A stretch of DNA of 64,000 nt, from contig NZ_CP100757.1 in assembly GCF_024266705.1 (NCBI RefSeq), forward strand, positions 868,001 to 932,000, read 5' to 3'. A program made the position numbers and the translations under genes. Numbering within the stretch: position 1 is the stretch's first letter; each line of letters starts with the position of its first letter. Origin of the DNA: Natrinema gelatinilyticum (GTDB taxonomy: Archaea > Halobacteriota > Halobacteria > Halobacteriales > Natrialbaceae). The notes below the pieces were generated by a model that was not told the DNA's origin, made no database searches, and worked only from the letters and a program-made list of their open reading frames with translations. Of this stretch, positions 58,721-64,000 are shown in pieces.

Positions 58721-59538
58721 AGTACCTCGCACGAACGACCGACGGCCGGCCGCTGCTCGGCGACGACGACGGGTTCGTCCCACTCTCGTCAGCTATTCCG
58801 GCGGCCGCGAGCGTTCGGGATGCGCTCCCACACGCTGCACGTGGGACGCTCCCCGACGTCGACGACGTTCCAGCCGACCGGATCGATCGCCAGCACGTTC
58901 GGTTCGGACCGCCACTCGAGCGCTTCGGCAAGCTGTGGGGGATCGGGCTGAACTACGCCGAGCACGCCGGCGATCTGGACGAGCAGCGCCCGGACGAGCC
59001 AGCAAGCTTTCTGAAACCGTCAAGCGCCCTCGCTGGTCCAGGCGGCCCAATCACGCTCCCACCGACCGATCAGACCGACGGCGTCACGGCCGAGGCCGAA
59101 CTCGCCGTGCTGATCGGACGGGAATGTCGTGATGTCGACGAGGATGCAGTCGACGACGTGATCGCAGGCTATCTCCCCGTCATCGACATGACCGCGGAGG
59201 ACATCCTCCAGCGCAATCCGCGGTTCCTGACGCGGGCCAAGAGCTTCGACTCGTTCCTCGTTGTCGGACCGACGATCGCCGTCCCCGACGAACCACCCGC
59301 CCTCGAGGACGTTACGGTCCGGACGGTCGTCAACGGGACGGTCACGGCCGAGAACGAGGTCCGCAACATGCTGTTTCCCCCTCGAGAGATCGTCTCGTTC
59401 CACTCCCGCGTAATGACGTTACAGCCCGGCGACCTCTTCAGTACGGGGACGCCCGGTGCGGAACCGATCGAACCCGGTGATCGCGTTCGTGCGACCGTCG
59501 AGACGATCGGCGCTGTCGACGCGCCGGTCGTTCGCTAA
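58717..59538 (+). CDS. Fumarylacetoacetate hydrolase-family protein (2,4-diketo-3-deoxy-acid hydrolase candidate)
   Basis: 273 residues. The core FGKLWGIGLNYAEHAGDL is followed by the metal triad TAEAELAVLIGRECRDV (E-x-E) and GYLPVIDMTAEDILQRNPRF (Asp), and the C-terminal TLQPGDLFSTGTPGAEPIEP. FAH enzymes of this sort hydrolyse C-C bonds, for example 2,4-diketo-3-deoxy-L-rhamnonate or -fuconate to pyruvate and a hydroxy acid. An SDR directly upstream would supply the diketo acid. It is the last gene of the three-gene operon. Confidence 0.87.
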   Translation: MKYLARTTDGRPLLGDDDGFVPLSSAIPAAASVRDALPHAARGTLPDVDDVPADRIDRQHVRFGPPLERFGKLWGIGLNYAEHAGDLDEQRPDEPASFLKPSSALAGPGGPITLPPTDQTDGVTAEAELAVLIGRECRDVDEDAVDDVIAGYLPVIDMTAEDILQRNPRFLTRAKSFDSFLVVGPTIAVPDEPPALEDVTVRTVVNGTVTAENEVRNMLFPPREIVSFHSRVMTLQPGDLFSTGTPGAEPIEPGDRVRATVETIGAVDAPVVR

Positions 59539-59766
59539 TCACGCGATCGACGGCCGCAGTCGCTGTTCGACCGTCGCTCGAGGTACCGACTACCTAAGTT
59601 ACTTCCCGTCTCACCGAGACCGTCTTGAGTGCTGCAAACTGTTCTGGATCGAGACGAGTCCGACTCTATTCCCGGTCGCGTCACGCTGCAGGTGTTCGCG
59701 ACGCACACAGGAACCGCGGCAGGGAGAGTACGTCACGGAAGGCGAAGTCGCCCCATCGCTCCAACT

Positions 59767-59800
59767 GTGAACCGCCTCGGGGTCAAGCCCCGAGGCACTC
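59767..59800 (-). repeat. Solo IS200/IS605-type right-end hairpin (copy 2)
   Basis: Minus strand: GAGTGCCTCGGGGCTTGACC, then CCGAGGCGGTTCAC. Same as copies at 27655 and 60581. The following minus-strand bases (guide position) begin AGTTGGAGCGATGGGG. Confidence 0.55.
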
Positions 59801-59929
59801 GGCCTGCCCTTTCTATAGAACGACGACGGCGAGTTCCAAGGATTGGAAGTGAGGTGTGGCGTTTTCTGAATCCCGATGTCGGAAAACAACCATAAGTAAT
59901 CTCCCACGTCTGGCGTGGGCAGTTAATCT

Positions 59930-60575
59930 CGTCGTCGATCGGTGGTGTGAGTTCCTCGAGAGAAGCAACGAATCGATTGCTCAGCGGTGCGTGACGCTGT
60001 TTCCAGGACGTTTCGACCAGGTTCAGTTCTGGAGCGGACGACGGAAGCGCGACGAGCTCGAGACCGTCACGGGACGCCAGATCCGTGATGCCCGATGCCT
60101 GGAAGTACAGTCCACCATCGAACACAAGATACGAATCATACTTGAATTCATGTTATAGTATATTTATGATGTGTTTGGAACGCGACTCTCCCTGCACGGA
60201 TTTCGTCGGCTGTTCAAGACGCGTTACTGTGGCATCCATCTCTCGCCGCTTTTGTCGCGGTCGTCGCGGGATTCAGCATGCTCGTCAACAGCTGCTTTGT
60301 CGGGTGTGTAGCGGCGGTTTTGATAGCGCAATCCTGCTTCGTTGAGTGACCGCCGACAGCTCGTGATCGAATAGTGGACGTCGTATGAATCTTCGAGATA
60401 CTGCTGGACGAGCGCTGGCGTCCACGCCGGCGCGTCGACCCCCACGTCGCGCAGTAGTTCGTAGACGGTTCGCGCGAATTTTTGTTGTTTCTCAGAGAGC
60501 TTTCTCTTTCTACCAGATCGATGACTATTAGTGACTGCCTGCTCGAATGCCTCGCCAGTATCAAGTTGCTTGAAC
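59930..60575 (-). pseudogene. IS630-family transposase with internal deletion (third copy)
   Basis: N-terminal part (60445-60224): PALVQQYLEDSYDVHYSITS and LNEAGLRYQNRRYTPDKAAV, as in the 25.5-kb copy. C-terminal part (60125-59930): GLYFQASGITDLASRDGLEL, VALPSSAPELNLVETSWKQR (Glu) and NRFVASLEELTPPIDDEI. The middle with the first catalytic Asp is gone and the frames differ. The element lies between two solo hairpins. Confidence 0.78.
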
Positions 60576-60580
60576 TAACT

Positions 60581-60614
60581 GTGAACCGCCTCGGGGCTTG
60601 ACCCCGAGGCACTC
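60581..60614 (-). repeat. Solo IS200/IS605-type right-end hairpin (copy 3)
   Basis: Minus strand: GAGTGCCTCGGGGTCAAGCC, then CCGAGGCGGTTCAC, directly followed by AGTTAGTTCAAGCAACTTGA. It abuts the IS630 relic and matches copies 1 and 2. Confidence 0.55.
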
Positions 60615-60843
60615 TCGCTGTATCCGTGTAAACTGACGTATCGTCTATTACAGATATCCTCGAATTAGTGAAAAAGAGGCTGTTTTTGCCGATATCTCTC
60701 AGGCCCAATCCCGTGGGTATTATTTCTTATCGCTGCTTAGGAGTCGGTGAACGAACCAGTTCGAGAGATATGTGGTGTCACGGAACACGGTGTCTGTTGC
60801 TGGAACAGTAGTACTGACTGACGCCTAGAGTGTGGGGTTACGT

Positions 60844-62238
60844 ATGAGCGACGCCGAACCACCAAGCGAGCCCCATCATGACCACGATCATACGCACGAG
60901 GTTGAGGGACCCGGTTACGCGACACCTCAAGCCGCAATTGAGGAATCCGAACCGGAAGAACTCGCGTATGTAATGGGACTGTACGTCGGAACCGATATCG
61001 ACGCTCCGGATTTCATAGCCGTCGTCGATGTTGATCCAGACTCGGACTCGTATGCCGAGATTGTGGACCGCGTCGAAATGCCCAATCGCGGCGATGAACT
61101 CCACCACTTCGGCTGGAACGCCTGCTCATCGTCGTGTCATATCGGTGGCTTGGAACGCCGACACCTGCTCGTGCCCGGGCAGCGCTCCTCCCGGATCCAC
61201 GTCATCGACACAGCGGAGCGCCGTGATCCCAAGATCGAGACGGTGATAGAACCCGATGACATATTCGAGTACGATCTCTCGGCCCCTCACACGGTTCACT
61301 GTATTCCGGACGGTGAAATCCTCATCAGTATGCTCGGTGATGCCGATGGCGAGACGCCGGGAGGATTCCTCGAACTCAACGAGGACTTCGAGATCGAAGG
61401 ACGGTGGGATCCGCCTGGAGAAATCGACTTCAACTACGACTTCTGGTATCAACCCCGCCACAACGTCATGGTTTCGTCGGAGTGGGCCGCTCCGAAGACG
61501 TACTATCCCGGATTCGACCTCGAGGACGTCGAGGAGGGCAAGTATGGCCGAAGACTCCACTTCTGGGACTGGAACGAGGGCGTCGTTGAACAGACCGTGG
61601 ATCTCGGTGAGGAGGGACTGATTCCTCTCGAAGTCCGATTCCCCCACAGCCCCGAAGCCACTCATGGATACGTCGGCGCTGCGCTCTCCTCGAACATCTT
61701 CCACTTCTACGAGGACGACGGCAAGTGGCGTGCAGAGAAGGTCATCGACTTCGATGGCCGCGAGCACGAGGACTGGGACATGCCGGTTCCCGCACTGGTG
61801 ACCGACATCCTCATTTCGATGGATGACCGCTATCTCTTCGGATCGAACTGGCTCCACGGCGAGGTCTGGATGTATGACATCTCTGATCCGGCAAATCCAC
61901 GGCGAGCGGATTCGATCTCGATTGGCGGATATTTCGGTGACAAGCAAACGGTGCAGGGTCGTGACCTCGTCGCGGGGCCACAGATGCTCCAGCTCAGCCT
62001 CGATGGCGAACGGCTCTACTGGACGACATCACTGTTCTCCTCGTGGGACAATCAGTTCTTCCCCGAGGAGGGCGAACGAGGGTCAGTCATGCTAAAAGCA
62101 GATGTTGACCCACGACGTGGTACGCTTGACCTTGACGAGGAGTTCCTCGTTGATTTCGGCGACCTGCCTGCGGGCCCAGCACGGGCGCACGAAATCAGGT
62201 GGCCCGACGGCGACTGTACCAGCGACGTCTGGCAGTGA
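60844..62238 (+). CDS. Selenium-binding protein 1 / methanethiol oxidase-like protein
   Basis: 464 residues from ATG at 60844 (MSDAEPPSEPHHDHDHTHEV), full SBP56 length. Typical blocks: DELHHFGWNACSSSCHIGGL, SAPHTVHCIPDGEILISMLG, YDFWYQPRHNVMVSSEWAAP and VQGRDLVAGPQMLQLSLDGE. The family includes methanethiol oxidases (MtoX), copper-dependent beta-propellers that turn methanethiol into formaldehyde, sulfide and peroxide. The histidine-rich start (HHDHDHTH) may aid metal loading. The next gene, a ferredoxin relic, overlaps its stop. Confidence 0.9.
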   Translation: MSDAEPPSEPHHDHDHTHEVEGPGYATPQAAIEESEPEELAYVMGLYVGTDIDAPDFIAVVDVDPDSDSYAEIVDRVEMPNRGDELHHFGWNACSSSCHIGGLERRHLLVPGQRSSRIHVIDTAERRDPKIETVIEPDDIFEYDLSAPHTVHCIPDGEILISMLGDADGETPGGFLELNEDFEIEGRWDPPGEIDFNYDFWYQPRHNVMVSSEWAAPKTYYPGFDLEDVEEGKYGRRLHFWDWNEGVVEQTVDLGEEGLIPLEVRFPHSPEATHGYVGAALSSNIFHFYEDDGKWRAEKVIDFDGREHEDWDMPVPALVTDILISMDDRYLFGSNWLHGEVWMYDISDPANPRRADSISIGGYFGDKQTVQGRDLVAGPQMLQLSLDGERLYWTTSLFSSWDNQFFPEEGERGSVMLKADVDPRRGTLDLDEEFLVDFGDLPAGPARAHEIRWPDGDCTSDVWQ

Positions 62239-62480
62239 AGGTAACGCTGGAGTGGCGCGATGGCCGTCGGGAGACGATCAAGGTTCATCGCGGCGAGACG
62301 ATACTTGAACGTCGCAGAAAGGGCGGATATCGCGCTGCCGCTCGGGTGTTAGACGGGAGCATGCGCGATGTGTACTTAGACCTTATCTCGATCGAGAATG
62401 CGATAAGAACCACACATACGGCGACAAACGAACCGACCATCAGTTCAGCATCGCACCGCATACGAGAGCTCTGTGTGTAG
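62235..62480 (+). pseudogene. 2Fe-2S ferredoxin-like gene, frameshifted
   Basis: The GTG at 62235 overlaps the stop of the gene before it and reads VKVTLEWRDGRRETIKVHRG and ETILE. An extra base at about 62310 then shifts the frame; the other frame continues VAERADIALPLGC, a TAG, and TGACAMCT, which is the cysteine loop of a plant-type [2Fe-2S] ferredoxin (CxxxxxCxxC pattern). A further stop follows. It was probably the electron partner of the preceding oxidase in an ancestor. Confidence 0.82.
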
Positions 62481-62640
62481 GGGGAGTTCCTGAATGAGAA
62501 CTCATACCTCGCTTCGGGCGTTCGTCGACGCCTGTGCGACCTGTGGAACGGTCGCTCGATTCACTACGACTGGAATCCCAACGCCGATTCAGGACAGCTA
62601 GTCCACACACCGCCTCACAGGTTGCTCTTGAGACGGTTCA

Positions 62641-63150
62641 TTACGAAAATGTATCGAGTTTCTGGACGATTTTCGTGTAGACATCAGGGGCACAATACCA
62701 CCCCTCATCGATCATCGCATCGATCACGGTTCGTGCGTCGTCGACACTCATCGCGCCCTGCTTGGCGAGTTTCAGGACGAGGTACGCCGTTCCTCGAGTT
62801 GTGACTCCCTCGGCCGCGGCGACGTCACGACCGTACGTCTCATCTATCACGGCTACACCATCGTGTGCGTCGGCACAGGCGAGGACAGCGACATCGGCAT
62901 CACTGAGGCTATTGTTCGTCTGGAGCCGCGACAGCAATGGGGTGGTCTCAACCGACACGATATCGAATCGATCAGCGTCGACGCTCCGCTCGATACGACG
63001 GGCGTCCGGATATCCTTCTTCAATGCCGATTGTGATGACCTCTTCGTAGACACGCTCGGGGATTACACACGACGCTTCGAGGTGTTGGGCGAGCGTGAGT
63101 TGATCAACCTTCGCGAGATAGATGAGCGGCGTTGCGTCGAAGATCCACAT
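62641..63150 (-). CDS. PIN-domain toxin-like ribonuclease (DUF3368 type)
   Basis: 169 residues. PIN acidic residues: MWIFDATPLIYLAKVDQL (Asp5), SLSDADVAVLACADAHDGVA (two Asp) and VIDETYGRDVAAAEGV (Asp). The order D..E/D..D..D is that of VapC-like nucleases. The antitoxin-like gene ends directly upstream with no gap (63151/63150), the normal order for type II modules. It would cleave RNA if freed from its partner. Confidence 0.87.
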   Translation of the reverse strand: MWIFDATPLIYLAKVDQLTLAQHLEASCVIPERVYEEVITIGIEEGYPDARRIERSVDADRFDIVSVETTPLLSRLQTNNSLSDADVAVLACADAHDGVAVIDETYGRDVAAAEGVTTRGTAYLVLKLAKQGAMSVDDARTVIDAMIDEGWYCAPDVYTKIVQKLDTFS

Positions 63151-63441
63151 TCACAGCGCCTCGAGATCTGCGTCAAGATGATCGTCCGCCACCCAGGTGA
63201 TATCATGCTCCTTGGCGAGCTGAGCAAAATCCCAGACGGACATCCCTGCCAGCTCAGCCGCGCTACTGAATGTGATGGTTCCAGCTGCAAGTTGGTCGAG
63301 TGCCTGTTCGCGTCGCCACTCTTCGAGGCCCTCGGAGAGAAGCTTTCGAACGGCCGTACTCCGATCGAGATTCTCGTCCTCGAGATATGCGTCAAGCTCA
63401 GTCTCCAACTCGTCGGGCACGCGTGCCGAGATCGTTCCCAT
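63151..63441 (-). CDS. Antitoxin-like protein, RHH plus UPF0175
   Basis: 96 residues. Residues 1-45 are a ribbon-helix-helix DNA-binding domain (MGTISARVPDELETELDAYL, STAVRKLLSEGLEEW). Residues 50-96 are UPF0175-like (LDQLAAGTITFSSAAELAGM, SVWDFAQLAKEHDI). It fits an antitoxin that represses its own operon and binds the PIN toxin. It is first in the two-gene operon. Confidence 0.87.
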   Translation of the reverse strand: MGTISARVPDELETELDAYLEDENLDRSTAVRKLLSEGLEEWRREQALDQLAAGTITFSSAAELAGMSVWDFAQLAKEHDITWVADDHLDADLEAL

Positions 63442-63483
63442 ACTGTTTACATCGTATGCAACGTATACAAATGCTTCGGTGTC

Positions 63484-63610
63484 CTGACTGTTGAACAGCG
63501 CCTTCTGAGTAGAGATGAAGCAACGCCAGTTCTGAGGGCCCTCACGTCAGCAGTTCACAGGGCAACTCCAGCGGTGGCCCCTCACCAAGCCACCGCTATT
63601 CAATAGAGCA
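63484..63610 (+). repeat. MITE-like repeat with terminal inverted repeats (copy 2)
   Basis: Ends TGACTGTTGAACAGCG and, in reverse, TGCTCTATTGAATAGCGG are imperfect inverted repeats; about 127 bases with no gene. The first 100 bases match 47666-47765. The tips resemble the IR of the IS5 element at 14.2 kb. Confidence 0.6.
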
Positions 63611-63664
63611 CGATATACTACGTCGGTATCTCCACTCACTCCGGAGCGACCCCGTCGGCCGGTT

Positions 63665-64000
63665 TCATTCGCCATCGTCGAACGAGTTCGCCGCTGCGGC
63701 GAGCGACTCGGCGATCTCCGACAGCCACGCCTCTCGATCGTTCGCGTCGACGAACGCTGACGCCGCGCCAGCAGCATTAGCGCCGCGTTCGAAACTCGCC
63801 GCCACATCCGCTGCAGTGTTGATCCCGCCACCGAGAAGGATTTGAGTCCCCGGATTTTCTGATTCGACCATCGAGACGAACGTTTCGACGCGCTCGGGAT
63901 GCATTCGTGCCAGTGCACGGTCGCTTGCGATGTCTGCCGGATTTTCGAGCAGCAGACAGTCGGGATCGAATGTGAGCGCAGATCGTCCCAGGTCGACACT
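63665..64000 (-). CDS. Triose-phosphate isomerase-like TIM barrel protein, C-terminal part (runs off the right edge)
   Basis: 111 residues are visible and the frame is open to the window end. Blocks: SALTFDPDCLLLENPADIAS, ERVETFVSMVESENPGTQIL, LGGGINTAADVAASFERGAN and AAGAASAFVDANDREAWLSE. The GGGIN turn and the following helix correspond to the phosphate-binding loop in the last beta-alpha units of triose-phosphate isomerase or a related barrel such as a sugar-phosphate aldolase. The catalytic part lies outside, so the exact enzyme is uncertain. Confidence 0.65.
   Translation of the reverse strand, partial: SVDLGRSALTFDPDCLLLENPADIASDRALARMHPERVETFVSMVESENPGTQILLGGGINTAADVAASFERGANAAGAASAFVDANDREAWLSEIAESLAAAANSFDDGE

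Noticed and set aside
60832..60900. An earlier start for the selenium-binding protein at 60832
   Set aside because: It adds only four residues; the ATG at 60844 (MSDAEPP) resembles the usual family start better.
1..64000. tRNA or rRNA genes
   Set aside because: I looked for acceptor-stem and CCA-like or TPsiC-loop patterns and conserved rRNA blocks and saw none; a dedicated tRNA search would be decisive.

Overview
The window looks like a piece of a halophilic archaeon (class Halobacteria). Proteins are strongly acidic, GC is high, promoters carry archaeal TATA boxes about 25-30 nt before start codons, exported binding proteins carry twin-arginine lipobox signals, and there are haloarchaeal insertion sequences (ISH3-like, IS5, IS6, IS630 and IS200/IS605-IS1341 types), RdfA-type proteins and Rad50-like archaeal SMC-related proteins. 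Genus cannot be fixed from the sequence alone.

Layout. 1-9.4 kb: end of a phenylacetate-CoA-ligase-like gene, a broken acyl/acetyl-CoA synthetase tail, a PaaI-type thioesterase, an HD phosphohydrolase beside a double EthD protein, then a Liv-type ABC importer (binding protein, fused LivH-LivM permease, LivG, LivF), a UspA protein and an IclR regulator. This reads as uptake and CoA activation of small (perhaps aromatic) acids. 9.8-14 kb: two RdfA paralogues and an archaea-specific SMC-related ATPase, plus a stray C-terminal SMC fragment on the other strand. 14-17.2 kb: an IS5 element nested in an IS701-type transposase remnant (8-bp target duplication GGTCAATT), and an IclR gene split by an IS6 element (8-bp duplication GGCATAAC). 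17.4-25.2 kb: an oxidative pentose (Weimberg-type, Xac-like) set: FAH-type dehydratase, sugar dehydrogenase, UlaG-like lactonase, enolase-superfamily dehydratase and semialdehyde dehydrogenase. Its probable regulator (the split IclR) and a sugar-binding protein are broken, and an intact TnpB element sits inside it.

25.2-28.1 kb: transposon debris (IS5 tail, IS630, TnpB-less IS1341 remnant), a truncated plasmid-like gene pair and a MaoC hydratase pseudogene. 28.1-38.2 kb: a minus-strand run for an acyl-CoA carboxylation route (carboxyltransferase, biotin carboxylase/BCCP, acyl-CoA dehydrogenase, acyl-CoA synthetase) behind two UbiD-family proteins and an unknown protein. A carotenoid oxygenase, a PAC2 protein and a DUF234-type ATPase follow. 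42.7-48.9 kb is an accessory zone: IS200 remnant, HTH fragments, a compositionally odd HTH protein, ISH3, IS630 debris, and an acetyl-CoA hydrolase gene split by a deleted IS1341 element.

49-59.5 kb: a second sugar-acid catabolic island with a TAXI-type TRAP transporter, two enolase-superfamily dehydratases, a LarA-like racemase, an IclR regulator and an SDR-cupin-FAH operon. Together they suggest dehydration of an aldonate, oxidation to a 2,4-diketo acid, hydrolysis to pyruvate plus a hydroxy acid, and possibly lactate racemisation. 59.6-64 kb: IS630 debris between two identical-type hairpins, a selenium-binding/methanethiol-oxidase-like protein followed by a broken ferredoxin, a PIN/antitoxin pair, a small MITE-like repeat and the end of a triose-phosphate-isomerase-like gene. 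No rRNA, tRNA or CRISPR array was seen.
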